A stretch of 64,000 nt of DNA. It comes from Actinomadura citrea. Its GTDB lineage: Bacteria; Actinomycetota; Actinomycetes; Streptosporangiales; Streptosporangiaceae. Each line of letters starts with the position of its first letter. Position 1 is the stretch's first letter. The position numbers were made by a program, and so were the translations under genes. The stretch spans positions 3,348,001-3,412,000 of the forward strand of contig NZ_JACCBT010000001.1 in NCBI RefSeq assembly GCF_013409045.1. Direction: 5' to 3'. The notes beneath the pieces were generated by a model, which saw only the letters and a list, made by a program, of their open reading frames with translations, was not told the origin of the DNA and did no database searches. Below, one piece after another: positions 50,132 through 59,688 of this stretch.

Positions 50132-51937
50132 CTACCCGATCCCCTCGGCGATCCGCAGCGCCATCGCCATGATGGTGAGCTGCGGGTTCACCTCGGGGCA
50201 GGTCGGCAGGACCGACGCGTCGGCCACGTGCACGCCCCGGACGCCGCGCAGCCGCCCGGACGGGTCCACCGGCGCCCTCGCCGCGTCGGCGCCGAGCCGC
50301 GCCGTCCCGGTCGGGTGGAACCCGGCCAGGTGCAGGTCGCCGGCGGACGCCATCGCCACGGCGTGCGTGAGCTCGGCCTCGTCGCGGGCGACCGGGCGGC
50401 GGGGCAGGCCGGTGAGGACCTCCTCGGCGCCCGCCGCGAACAGGATCCGGCCCATCGCGACGAGCGCCCGGCGCAGCCGTGCCGCGTCCTCCCGGGCCAG
50501 GTCGTAGCGGACGAGCGCGCGGTGCCGGGCGCCGTGCACGCGGCCGGACGGGGCGTCGGCGATCATCGCGCCGAGCACGGCGAGGCGGTCGGCGCCCTCC
50601 AGCGCGCGGCGCAGCGCCCGTCCCGCGCCCGGCAGGGGGAACGAGCTCATGCCGGGCGGGCTGGCGGTCGCCTCGATGAGGATCCCGTCCGCGTGCAGCT
50701 CCTCGACGCCGACACTCTGCATCACCCCTGACCAGGAAACGACCGGCTCGGCGAACCTCCCGGCGATGTTCGTCGCGGGGTGGACGGCCATACCGCGTCC
50801 CAACCCGGGATGCGAGCCGATGCCCGACCGCCTCAGAAGCAGCGGCGTCTCCAGGGCGCCGGCCGTGACGACGACGCGGGGCGAGAGGACCTCGAAGGCC
50901 GTTCCGTCCGGGCGCCGCGCGCGCACACCGGTGGCGGTGCCGCGCTCGACGAGGATCCGTTCGACCCGGGCCCGGGAGACGATCTGCGCTCCCGCCTCGC
51001 AGGCCTGGGGGAGCGCGTTCAGATGGACGCCGTACTTGGCGTTGTGCGGGCAACCGGCGGCGCACTGCCCGCTGCCCACGCAGTCGGGAGCGTTGCGGCG
51101 CAGCGGCCCCGCGCGCCAGCCGAGCCGCTCGGCGCCCTTCAGCGCGAGCAGGCCGTTGCGGCCGAGGGGCCCGATCGGCTGCGGTGCGACCCTCAACGTG
51201 GCCTCGACCTCGTCGAGGTGGTCGCCGAAGTCCCCGACCGGGACGCCCAGCCCCGCCCACCGGCGCAGGACGCGGTCCGGCGTCCGGTAGCAGGTCCCGC
51301 TGTTGACGACGGTCGTCCCGCCGACCGCGCGGCCCTGGGGCAGCAGCACCGGCGGGCGGCCGAACGCGACGGTGGAGCCGCCGTCCCGGTACAGGTCGAG
51401 GAACCGGTCGAGGGGCGGGCGGTCGCGGAACTCGGCGACGGTGAACCTCCGCCCCTCCTCCAGGACCACCACCGACATGCCGCGCCGGGCGAGGGTCCGC
51501 GCCGCCATCGCGCCGCCGGCGCCCGACCCGATCACGACGGCGTCGGCGGTCGAGCACGCCGGCCAGCCCTCCGACGGCGTGCAGTCCAGCGGCGCGTCGG
51601 GGCGCGGGTCGCCGGCCGGCCGGGGGAGCGGCAGCAGCTCGGTGCCGGCGGCGAGCAGCAGGGGGATCTTCAGCGCCTCCACGAGCCGCGCCGCCGGCTC
51701 GCGGGAGGTCAGCAGGGCGCAGAACGCGTCGCGGCGGTCGGCGTCCAGGCCGTCCAGCGGGTGTCCGGTGGCGAGCCGGGACAGCGCGTCCAGCGTGCCC
51801 GCGCCGGCGCGCAGGCCGAGCCGCGCGGGCGCCGGGAGCGCCCGGCCGACGGCCTCCGCGCGGGCGGACACCCGCGCCAGGTCGCCGGGGTCCTCGATGC
51901 CGAGCAGCGCCGCGACCGTTCCGGTCATCGCGCTCAT
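50132..51937 (-). CDS. GMC-family FAD oxidoreductase
   Basis: A 601-residue GMC (glucose-methanol-choline) oxidoreductase. FAD site: AVVIGSGAGGAMAARTLARRGMSVVVLEEG. GGTTVVNSGTCYRTP and the Cys-bearing CVGSGQCAAGCPHNAKYG are features of the long-chain alcohol/sterol-like subgroup. The C-terminal signature is HLAGFHPTGTARLG...VHVADASVLPTCPEVNPQLTIMAMA. The ATG overlaps the upstream stop (ATGA). The three-gene order GMC, unknown, GntR recalls M. tuberculosis Rv0492c-Rv0493c-Rv0494. Confidence 0.92.
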   Translation of the reverse strand: MSAMTGTVAALLGIEDPGDLARVSARAEAVGRALPAPARLGLRAGAGTLDALSRLATGHPLDGLDADRRDAFCALLTSREPAARLVEALKIPLLLAAGTELLPLPRPAGDPRPDAPLDCTPSEGWPACSTADAVVIGSGAGGAMAARTLARRGMSVVVLEEGRRFTVAEFRDRPPLDRFLDLYRDGGSTVAFGRPPVLLPQGRAVGGTTVVNSGTCYRTPDRVLRRWAGLGVPVGDFGDHLDEVEATLRVAPQPIGPLGRNGLLALKGAERLGWRAGPLRRNAPDCVGSGQCAAGCPHNAKYGVHLNALPQACEAGAQIVSRARVERILVERGTATGVRARRPDGTAFEVLSPRVVVTAGALETPLLLRRSGIGSHPGLGRGMAVHPATNIAGRFAEPVVSWSGVMQSVGVEELHADGILIEATASPPGMSSFPLPGAGRALRRALEGADRLAVLGAMIADAPSGRVHGARHRALVRYDLAREDAARLRRALVAMGRILFAAGAEEVLTGLPRRPVARDEAELTHAVAMASAGDLHLAGFHPTGTARLGADAARAPVDPSGRLRGVRGVHVADASVLPTCPEVNPQLTIMAMALRIAEGIG

Positions 51938-53319
51938 CGCAGCCCCACCTCCGCGTGCCCGGTGCCGTCCAGCCGCCATTCGCGCTCGGTCTCCCAGCCG
52001 CGCCCCGCCCGCCGGGCCAACACGATCCGGACGTCGGCGCGCTCGGAGTTGTGGCAGACGGCCGGGGCGCCGTCCGGGTCGGCGTAGTCGACGGAGACGG
52101 TCTCCCGGGGCGGCAGCGTCACCCGCACGTGCACGCGCCGGTCGCCGATGCGGCCGTGGACCGTCCAGGCCGGCAGGCCGATGTCGGCGCGCAACCGCAT
52201 CGCCGCGAGCAGCGGGTCGCCGGAGGCCAGGTCGGTGCCGTCGACCCGGAGCCGGACGAACGGCAGCGGAGGGAGCCGGTCCATCCCCGGACGCGTCGAC
52301 ACCGCCGCCACGATCTCGCACACGTCGCCGCCGCCGAGATCGGCGTGCAGCCACGCCCAGCGGCGCGCGTTCCCGTGGCCGTAGATGCGGGCGGACGCTC
52401 CGGGCGCGGCCTCCAGTTCGAGGACGCGGTCGCCGAACCGCACCACGCCGTCGTACGTCGCGGCCGGCCTCGGGACGATCTGCGCGGCGGGAAGGAGCTC
52501 CGACTCCCACGCCCAGCGCGGGAACGTGTACAGGGGCCGGCCGCCACCCGACTCGCGCAGGTCCCAGGTGACGGTCCCGGCCGTGCCGGTGAGCCGCCCG
52601 TCGGCCTGCTCGACGGGCCCGGCGGCGAACGCCGCGTCCTCCGGCGGGCTCCACCGCTCCGGGCCGAACCGCGCGAGCACCGGCGCCTCGCCGGGCGGGA
52701 AGACGGCGGCCCAGCCGTGCGCCCGCGCTGTGCCCGCGTCCGCCGCGCCCTTGGCCGGCGCGACCAGTTCGTGGTGGAGCCAGACGCCCGTCCCTGTCAC
52801 CGGGTCGGTCAGCGTCGTGTACCAGACCTCCAGCCGCCCCGGCTGTCCGCGCCAGCGCGACCGCAGGGGGTCGGGCCCGGGGAAACGGAAGCCGCCGAGG
52901 AAGCGGACGAGATCGCGGCGCAGGTCGAAGCGCAGCCGAGCCTCACCGACCACGGCCCCGTCCTCGTCGGTCACCGTGAGCGGCAGGAGCGTCATCGACC
53001 GGACGGGGCGCCGCGGGCTGACGGTCTTCCAGCCGTCCAGGCGCAGCCGCCGCCCGTCGCCGGCGGTGAAGCCCAGCGTGTAGCGGATCCGGCGCGCCGC
53101 GACGGGCGCCACCCGCAGCCGTCCGGACGCCCCCGGGTCGTCCGCCCAGTCCGGCACACGGACGCGTCCGGTCAGCGCCCCCTCCACATCGCCCCAGGGA
53201 CGCAGCACGCCCGGCAGGTCGGCGGCCAGCTCCAGCCGCATCGGACGGTCGCGGTCCTCTCCGGCGAGCCGCAGCGACCCCTCCATCACCTCGCCGAAGA
53301 CCGTGCGCCGCGCGCTCAT
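51934..53319 (-). CDS. Rv0493c-like hypothetical protein
   Basis: A 461-residue beta-rich protein. I recognise it only by context, as the middle gene of an operon like M. tuberculosis Rv0492c-Rv0494. The N-terminus (VFGEVMEGSLRLAGEDRDRPMRLELAADLPG) and the C-terminus (VCHNSERADVRIVLAR) show no catalytic motif that I can name. There is no signal or membrane segment. Both ends overlap neighbours by ATGA, so production is tightly coupled to the oxidoreductase and the regulator. It may supply or bind the lipid substrate of the GMC enzyme; this is inference. Confidence 0.75.
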   Translation of the reverse strand: MSARRTVFGEVMEGSLRLAGEDRDRPMRLELAADLPGVLRPWGDVEGALTGRVRVPDWADDPGASGRLRVAPVAARRIRYTLGFTAGDGRRLRLDGWKTVSPRRPVRSMTLLPLTVTDEDGAVVGEARLRFDLRRDLVRFLGGFRFPGPDPLRSRWRGQPGRLEVWYTTLTDPVTGTGVWLHHELVAPAKGAADAGTARAHGWAAVFPPGEAPVLARFGPERWSPPEDAAFAAGPVEQADGRLTGTAGTVTWDLRESGGGRPLYTFPRWAWESELLPAAQIVPRPAATYDGVVRFGDRVLELEAAPGASARIYGHGNARRWAWLHADLGGGDVCEIVAAVSTRPGMDRLPPLPFVRLRVDGTDLASGDPLLAAMRLRADIGLPAWTVHGRIGDRRVHVRVTLPPRETVSVDYADPDGAPAVCHNSERADVRIVLARRAGRGWETEREWRLDGTGHAEVGLR

Positions 53320-54008
53320 CGCGAGCCCCGCATGATCGACTCGGTCTCGGTGAAGTACGCGCCCGCCGCCTCGCGCGCCCGCGCGGCGTCGCCGTCGCAC
53401 AGGGCCTCGACCAGGGGCGCGAGCCGGTCCGCGGCCGCCGCCGGGTCGGCGAAGGCGTGCGTGAAGGCCTCCCGGACGGCGAGGTAGGCGTTCAGCAGGG
53501 CGTTGACCATGAACCCGTAGACCCGGTTGCCGGTGGCCGCCGCGATGACCCGGTGGACCTCGCACTCGGCCAGCTGGGCCTCGTCGCCTCCGGCGGCGTC
53601 CCCGACCCGCGCGGCCAGCTCCCGCAACCGGGCCCGCTGCTCGCCGGTGGCGTGGACCGCCGCCTTGGCCGCGACCTGCGCGCCGACCTCGCGCCGCACC
53701 TCGAAGATCTCCGCCATCCAGGCCGTCCCGACGGTGCTGACCAGCATCGGCAGCAGTTCGGGCCCGCCCAGCCGCTCGTAGTCGCGGACCCGCGTCCCCA
53801 CGCCGTGCCGCGTCTCCAGCAGGCCGGCCTGCGCGAGCCGGACGATCGCGTGCTTCAGCGACGTCCGGGTGACCGCGTAGCCGGCGGCCAGGTCCCGCTC
53901 CGGCGGCAGGTAGGAGCCGGGCGGGTAGCGGCCGCCGAGCACGTCGTCGCGCAGCCGGTCGACGAGCGCGTCGACGACCGTGTCGCGGGGGATCGGGGAG
54001 GACGGCAC
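53316..54008 (-). CDS. FadR-type GntR regulator (Rv0494-like)
   Basis: A 230-residue FCD-domain GntR regulator. N-terminal winged HTH: PRDTVVDALVDRLRDDVLGGRYPPGSYLPPERDLAAGYAVTRTSLKHAIVRLAQAG. The C-terminal helical FCD domain follows with metal-binding residues likely in CEVHRVIAAATGN. Rv0494 of M. tuberculosis is described as a fatty-acyl-CoA-responsive FadR-like repressor, so lipid sensing is likely. GTG 54008 has GGAGG six bases upstream. An AGTGG-N5-CCACT palindrome lies 20 bases further up. First gene of the operon. Confidence 0.9.
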   Translation of the reverse strand: MPSSPIPRDTVVDALVDRLRDDVLGGRYPPGSYLPPERDLAAGYAVTRTSLKHAIVRLAQAGLLETRHGVGTRVRDYERLGGPELLPMLVSTVGTAWMAEIFEVRREVGAQVAAKAAVHATGEQRARLRELAARVGDAAGGDEAQLAECEVHRVIAAATGNRVYGFMVNALLNAYLAVREAFTHAFADPAAAADRLAPLVEALCDGDAARAREAAGAYFTETESIMRGSR

Positions 54009-54027
54009 CGGTAACCTCCAGAGGCTG

Positions 54028-54042
54028 AGTGGATGAGCCACT
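54028..54042. promoter_or_regulatory. GntR/FadR operator palindrome
   Basis: AGTGG-ATGAG-CCACT sits between the gntR gene and the divergent YbaK gene. Symmetry and size suit a GntR dimer regulating its own operon and perhaps the neighbour. Confidence 0.6.
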
Positions 54043-54109
54043 GGACCACGCGCGCGGCCCAGCCGTCAAGACCGTGGCAGGGTGGGGGCATCACGAGAGG
54101 GGACGAGAC

Positions 54110-54628
54110 ATGGTCGGCACGCTCGACTGGGAACCGGCGAACGAACGACGCGATCTGCTGGCCGATCCGGTGGCCGCGGCGATCGGCGGTCTTCCCGGCG
54201 CGGAGACCGCCGGGATCGACCCGGACCTCGCCGACACGGCGGCGTTCTGCGAGCGCTACGGCGTCCCCCTCGACGTCAGCGCCAACTGCGTGGTCGTGGC
54301 CGCCAAGCGCGGCGGCGAGGTCGCCCACGCCGCCTGCATGGTCCTCGCGACCGGCCGCGCCGACGTCAACGGCGTGGTCCGCAAGCACCTGGGCGCCCGG
54401 AAGGTCTCCTTCGCGCCGATGGCCGACGCCACGTCCCTGACCGGCATGGAGTACGGCGGCATCACGCCGATCGGCCTTCCCGCGGGCTGGCCGCTCCTCG
54501 TCGACGAGGCCGTCGCCGCCGCTCCGCACGTCGTCATCGGCAGCGGCCTGCGCAGATCGAAGATCCTCCTTCCGGGCAAGGCCCTCGCCGGGCTGCCCGG
54601 GGCGGAGGTCATCGCGCTGGCGCGGTAG
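54110..54628 (+). CDS. YbaK/EbsC-type aminoacyl-tRNA deacylase-like protein
   Basis: A 172-residue YbaK/ProX-like domain protein, a family that clears mischarged tRNAs. VVVAAKRGGEVAHAACMVLATGRADVN and KHLGARKVSFAPMADATSLTGMEYGGITPIGLP match the fold, with the conserved Lys (VAAKR) and the GGITPIGLP loop. The ATG at 54110 follows a GAGAGGGGACGAG ribosome site. Substrate tRNA cannot be read. Confidence 0.88.
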   Translation: MVGTLDWEPANERRDLLADPVAAAIGGLPGAETAGIDPDLADTAAFCERYGVPLDVSANCVVVAAKRGGEVAHAACMVLATGRADVNGVVRKHLGARKVSFAPMADATSLTGMEYGGITPIGLPAGWPLLVDEAVAAAPHVVIGSGLRRSKILLPGKALAGLPGAEVIALAR

Positions 54629-54647
54629 GGGGCGTACTGGGAGCCGC

Positions 54648-54653
54648 TACGGT
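54648..54653 (+). promoter_or_regulatory. -10 box TACGGT for a leaderless mRNA
   Basis: TACGGT ends six bases before the ATG at 54660. No ribosome site. Confidence 0.6.
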
Positions 54654-54659
54654 GCCGGG

Positions 54660-55262
54660 ATGCCGTCACCGATCCTGCGCCGCGCGCTGACCGAACCCGG
54701 GCTCCGTCCGCTGCCGGAACGGGCCGCCCGCCTCCTGGAGGACCTCGACGCCCCGCCCCGCCTGGCCGCCCACCTGCGGGCCGTCCACGACGTGGCCGCC
54801 GAGCTGGTCGACTGGATGAGCCGGCGCCACCCCGGACTCGCCGTGGACGCGGAGGCCGTGCTGTTCGGCGCGGCCACCCACGACATCGGCAAGGCGCTCC
54901 ACCCGGCCGAGCTGTCCGGCCCGGGCGCCGAGCACGAGCGCGCCGGGCACGGTCTGCTCCGGGAGCGGGGCGTCGAGGAGCGCCTGGCGCGCTTCGCCCG
55001 CACCCACGCGTCCTGGGACGACCCGGGCATCGGCGTCGACGACCTGCTCGTCAGCCTCGCCGACGCGATCTGGAAGGCCGAGCGCGTCACCCGCCTCGAA
55101 CAGCGCCTCGTGGAGGTGCTCGCCGCCGCGTCCGGCCAGGCGGAATGGGAGGCCTTCATGGACCTCGACGACATCTGCGACCGGATCGCCGCGGGGGCCG
55201 ACGGTCGGCTCGCCTTCCAGTCGGCCTACCCCGCGGCGGGCGGGACGGAGTCGATCGCGTAG
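54660..55262 (+). CDS. HD-domain phosphohydrolase
   Basis: A 200-residue HD protein. Metal ligands: H43 (AVHDVAAEL), H74-D75 (GAATHDIGKAL) and a later Asp in VSLADAIWKAERV. The HDIGKAL context is common in nucleotide-cleaving HD enzymes. The start is leaderless. Its last 37 bases overlap the end of the convergent FAD oxidase gene. It differs in sequence from the HD protein at 3598-4194. Confidence 0.82.
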   Translation: MPSPILRRALTEPGLRPLPERAARLLEDLDAPPRLAAHLRAVHDVAAELVDWMSRRHPGLAVDAEAVLFGAATHDIGKALHPAELSGPGAEHERAGHGLLRERGVEERLARFARTHASWDDPGIGVDDLLVSLADAIWKAERVTRLEQRLVEVLAAASGQAEWEAFMDLDDICDRIAAGADGRLAFQSAYPAAGGTESIA

Positions 55263-56329
55263 CGGACGCCGCCGACCGCCTCGGCGCGGTCGAGCAGGGC
55301 CCGGTTGGCGGCGAGCATCTCCGCGACGGACGCGCACCCCGGCGAGGCGGCGCGCAGCACGCCGAACAGGACGGGGTCGTCAGGCGCCGCGAGCATCGGC
55401 ACATGGCCGACCCGCAGCGCCTTGACCACGATGGCTCCGCTGAGGCCGAGATCCGCCACGGTCATGCCGGCGACCGTCGACCCGATCACCGCCGCGGCGG
55501 CGGAGCCGGGAAGCAGGACGATGCCCCACGGGTGCGGGCGCGCCCACTCGCCGAGCGAGATCAGCTCCTCCACGTCGGGACGCATCCGGTCGGCGAATTC
55601 GGCGTAGGAGAGCTCCTCGGTCTCCGCCGTGCCGGCAGGGGGCTCGCCCGGCCCGTACAGGACGGCCTTGGCCTCGTACGTCCAGCCGGTCTCCGAGGGC
55701 TTGACCTGGCCCGAGATGTGCTCAGCCGGCGTCTCGCGCTGGAAGCGCAGGAGGTCCGCGGCGTCCCGGCACGGGACCGAGCAGCTCAGCACCCGATCCG
55801 GTGCCGGCACGAGCCGCAGCGTCGCCTCGGTGATGACGCCGCGCCGGCCGAGCCCGCCGCGCACCGCGTCGAAGACGTCCGGGCGGACGTCGGGGGAGCA
55901 GATCACGGGCTCCCCGTCGACGACGACCTCCAGCGCGAGGACGTTCTCGGCCTGCGTCCCGTACCGGTGGGACGTTCCGCCGAGGCCGCCCGCGGAGATC
56001 GTCCCGCCGACCGTGACGTCGAGAAGGTCGGTCAGGACGGGCGGGGTCAGCCCGAGCAGCAGCGTCGCCGCCAGGACGGCGCGCCAGCTCGTCCCCGCGC
56101 CGACGACCGCGCGGTCCGCGCCGACCTCGCGCACGCCCGCCAGCCCGCCGAGGTCGAGCGAGACGCCCGAGGTCAGCGACTGCCCGTAGGTGGAGTGCCC
56201 GAGGCCGCGCGGCACCGGCTCCAGGCCCTGCGCGGCGGCCTCGCGGATCGCGGCCGCGGCCTCCCGCGCCGACGCGGGCCGGACGACCCGCGCGGGCGAG
56301 CGTTCGACGATCCCCCCGAAGTCGCGCAA
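55226..56329 (-). CDS. FAD-binding oxidoreductase (PF01565 / cytokinin-oxidase-like)
   Basis: A 367-residue flavoenzyme of the vanillyl-alcohol-oxidase group. FAD-binding motifs: RVVRPASAREAAAAIREAAAQGLEPVPRGLGHSTYGQS (with the His that often carries FAD covalently), TVGGTISAGGLGGTSHRYG and FDAVRGGLGRRGVITEATLRLVPAP. Close in style to cytokinin dehydrogenase/FAD_binding_4 proteins of actinomycetes. The start is TTG 56329 after GGGGGG; other starts cannot be excluded. Convergent with the HD gene and overlapping it. Confidence 0.85.
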   Translation of the reverse strand: MRDFGGIVERSPARVVRPASAREAAAAIREAAAQGLEPVPRGLGHSTYGQSLTSGVSLDLGGLAGVREVGADRAVVGAGTSWRAVLAATLLLGLTPPVLTDLLDVTVGGTISAGGLGGTSHRYGTQAENVLALEVVVDGEPVICSPDVRPDVFDAVRGGLGRRGVITEATLRLVPAPDRVLSCSVPCRDAADLLRFQRETPAEHISGQVKPSETGWTYEAKAVLYGPGEPPAGTAETEELSYAEFADRMRPDVEELISLGEWARPHPWGIVLLPGSAAAAVIGSTVAGMTVADLGLSGAIVVKALRVGHVPMLAAPDDPVLFGVLRAASPGCASVAEMLAANRALLDRAEAVGGVRYAIDSVPPAAG

Positions 56330-56385
56330 TGCGATGGTCCCCCCGCTGGTGGTCTCCGCCTCCGGTCACGTTAGCCCGGCGCGAC

Positions 56386-56847
56386 CTACCGGTGGCGCAG
56401 GCGGTCGGCGACACGGCCGAGGGCGTCGCCGAGCAGCTCGATCTCCTCCGGCGCGAGGACCTCGACGAAGACCTCGCGGACGACGCGCCGGTGCCCCGGG
56501 CGCGCCCTGCCGAGCGCCGCGGCGCCCTCGTCGGTCAGCTCCGCCCACACCGATCGGCGGTCGGACTCGCAGGCCGTGCGCTTCACGAACCCGGCCCGCT
56601 CCAGCTGGGTGACCTGGTAGGTGAGGCGGCTCTTGGACACCATCACCTCGCGGGCGAGGTCGGACATGCGCAGCCGGTTGCCCTCGGCGGACCGGAGCCG
56701 CACCAGCACCTCGAACTCGGGGTGCGACAGCCCGCCGTCCCGCTTGAGCTGGCGTTCGATCTCGTGGTCGATCAGGTGGCCGGCCGTCAGGAAGGCGATC
56801 CAGGCGCGCAGCTCCCGTGGGTCGAGCGGGTCCCCCGCACTGTCCAT
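56386..56847 (-). CDS. MarR-family transcriptional regulator
   Basis: A 153-residue MarR protein with a winged HTH: GLSHPEFEVLVRLRSAEGNRLRMSDLAREVMVSKSRLTYQVTQLERAGFVKRTACESDRRSVWAELTDEGAAAL. C36-type single Cys (TACESD) could give redox sensing, but this is a guess. Leaderless: TAGAAT lies six bases before the ATG. It lies about 55 bases upstream of the FAD oxidase start and may regulate it. Confidence 0.92.
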   Translation of the reverse strand: MDSAGDPLDPRELRAWIAFLTAGHLIDHEIERQLKRDGGLSHPEFEVLVRLRSAEGNRLRMSDLAREVMVSKSRLTYQVTQLERAGFVKRTACESDRRSVWAELTDEGAAALGRARPGHRRVVREVFVEVLAPEEIELLGDALGRVADRLRHR

Positions 56848-57164
56848 GCCGCGATTCTAGTTTTCGGCGAAGGAGACGGCGGATGCCCCCACGGGGTACC
56901 TGCCACGACGCGGACGGTGCCCGCGAGTGTGATCTGGGTAACTCTTTCTCTCCGCCGCCGGCGCCGCGTGACTCGTGGTTCAACAGGGGTCACCTGCCGG
57001 GAAAGGAATATGGCCCGATCCAATCCCTCCTCCAGGCCGCCCCGCGCGCCTGACATCCCCCTTTTCGGTCTCGGGTCCTTTGCGTCGAAATGACAAGATG
57101 TTCCCGTTGACCGTATGTGGGCATGAGTGAGCGCTGAGAGTGTCCTGGAGAGGCGGGTCGCAAA
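56848..57164. other. Promoter region between marR and otsA
   Basis: 317 bases without a gene. On the minus strand TAGAAT (56859-56854) is the -10 of the leaderless marR. On the plus strand there is a GGGTAC element (56894-56899) without a good upstream partner, and a TTGACC at about 57106. A GGAGAGG ribosome site precedes the otsA start. Confidence 0.5.
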
Positions 57165-58578
<1,414 letters not shown>

Positions 58579-58598
<20 letters not shown>

Positions 58599-59211
58599 AC
58601 CGCAGGTCGAAGGCGGCCCAGACCGCCTTCCCCCCGGTCGCCAGGCGCGCCCAGCCCCAGGAGTCGCTGATCGCGCCGACGACGACGAGGCCCCGGCCGC
58701 CCTCCGCGCAGCGGTCGGGTTCGGTCGGCACCGGCTCGGGCGCGCGTGCGCCCGGGTCGGTCACCGACACGACCAGCCGCCTCGGATGGCCGATCAGGAC
58801 GAGCTGGATGGGGCACAGCGGCAGCGGCTGGGGAAGGCCCTCCAGGCCGTGCCGCAGCGCGTTGGTCACCAGCTCCGACACGGCGACGACCACGTCCCCG
58901 GCGTCGTCGGTCATGCCCCAGGCGTCCAACGTGACCTGGGTGAACTCGCGAGCCGACCGGGGTGCGGTGATCTCCGCCGGGAGCACCCGGCGGGCCGTGC
59001 GCGGCGCGCCCGCGTGCGGGGCGGGCCAGAGCCCGGCGAGACCGGGGGCCGCGGCCGGGCCGCGCGCGGCCCCCGCGGGAACGTTCGGGCCGAGCGTCAT
59101 CTGCGGGGCGTCCGGCCAGGGCGAGTGGACGGCCGAGAAGTGCCGTGGCCGCCCGCCCCCCATGGTGGCGGGGGCTGCGACGTCGTCTGCCTGGTCAACG
59201 GTCATGGTCAA
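58579..59211 (-). CDS. RsbW-like ATP-binding anti-sigma or regulatory protein
   Basis: A 210-residue protein. The C-terminal HATPase domain shows [16 protein letters not shown] (N box), [11 protein letters not shown] (G1) and [17 protein letters not shown] (G2). The first 80 residues are Pro/Ala-rich and low in complexity. Such proteins are numerous in actinomycetes next to DUF397 and XRE regulators. It is divergent from a DUF397 gene across a region with a symmetric TGCA array. No XRE gene is present. The 3' end overlaps otsA. Confidence 0.85.
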
Positions 59212-59270
59212 ACCTCAGAGGCGTGCGGGTTGGTCACCGGCGAGCGTTCGCTATCTTGCTCCCCAAGTCG

Positions 59271-59322
59271 TGCAGATGCAAGACCGTCTGCATGAACCAA
59301 TGCAAGAACGAATGCACGTGCA
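59271..59322. promoter_or_regulatory. Symmetric array of six TGCA palindromes
   Basis: TGCA occurs at 59271, 59277, 59289, 59301, 59313 and 59319. The spacings 6-12-12-12-6 are mirror-symmetric about the centre. Intervening bases form imperfect 12-bp repeats (ATGCAAGACCGT, CTGCATGAACCA, ATGCAAGAACGA). It lies between the divergent RsbW-like and DUF397 genes, the place of an operator for the regulator of both. Confidence 0.75.
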
Positions 59323-59397
59323 TCTCGTACCATGGTGTGGGGTGGGGCGAGATCGCGGTCTCCTGGGACAGGGGGACCGAGACGCCTAAAGGGGGCG

Positions 59398-59631
59398 ATG
59401 ATGGACGGCCACCAGATGTCGGACGTCCGGTGCGGCGGGCTCGTCTGGCAGAAGAGCCGGCGAAGCAACCCATCCGGCAACTGCGTCGAGATGGCGGAAC
59501 TCCCCAACGGGGAGATCGCCGTGCGCAACTCCAGGGACCCCGAGGGAGCGATCCTCGTCTACACGCGCGAGGAGGTGGAGGCGTTCGTCGGGGGAGCCAA
59601 GGACGGTGATTTCGACCACATGCTCGTCTGA
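59398..59631 (+). CDS. DUF397-domain protein
   Basis: A 77-residue protein of the actinomycete-specific DUF397 family: LVWQKSRRSNPSGNCVEMAELPNGEIAVRNSRDPEGAILVYTREEVEAFVGGAKDGDFDHM. The W-x-K-S and GNCVE motifs are diagnostic. DUF397 proteins usually accompany XRE regulators and RsbW-like kinases (WhiJ/BldB-type systems) in development or secondary metabolism. Here the XRE is missing nearby. ATG 59398 has AAAGGGGG upstream. Confidence 0.92.
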   Translation: MMDGHQMSDVRCGGLVWQKSRRSNPSGNCVEMAELPNGEIAVRNSRDPEGAILVYTREEVEAFVGGAKDGDFDHMLV

Positions 59632-59676
59632 CCGGCCGGCAAACCGAACGGGATTCCATTTACCGGTCCGGCCAGG

Positions 59677-59682
59677 TAGGTT
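59677..59682 (+). promoter_or_regulatory. -10 box TAGGTT for a leaderless mRNA
   Basis: TAGGTT ends six bases before the ATG at 59689. No ribosome site. Confidence 0.6.
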
Positions 59683-59688
59683 GCGGCC

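Noticed and set aside
59271..59322. TGCA array as a CRISPR or simple tandem repeat
   Set aside because: Repeat units are only about 12 bp, imperfect and without unique spacers. Symmetry and location fit an operator better.
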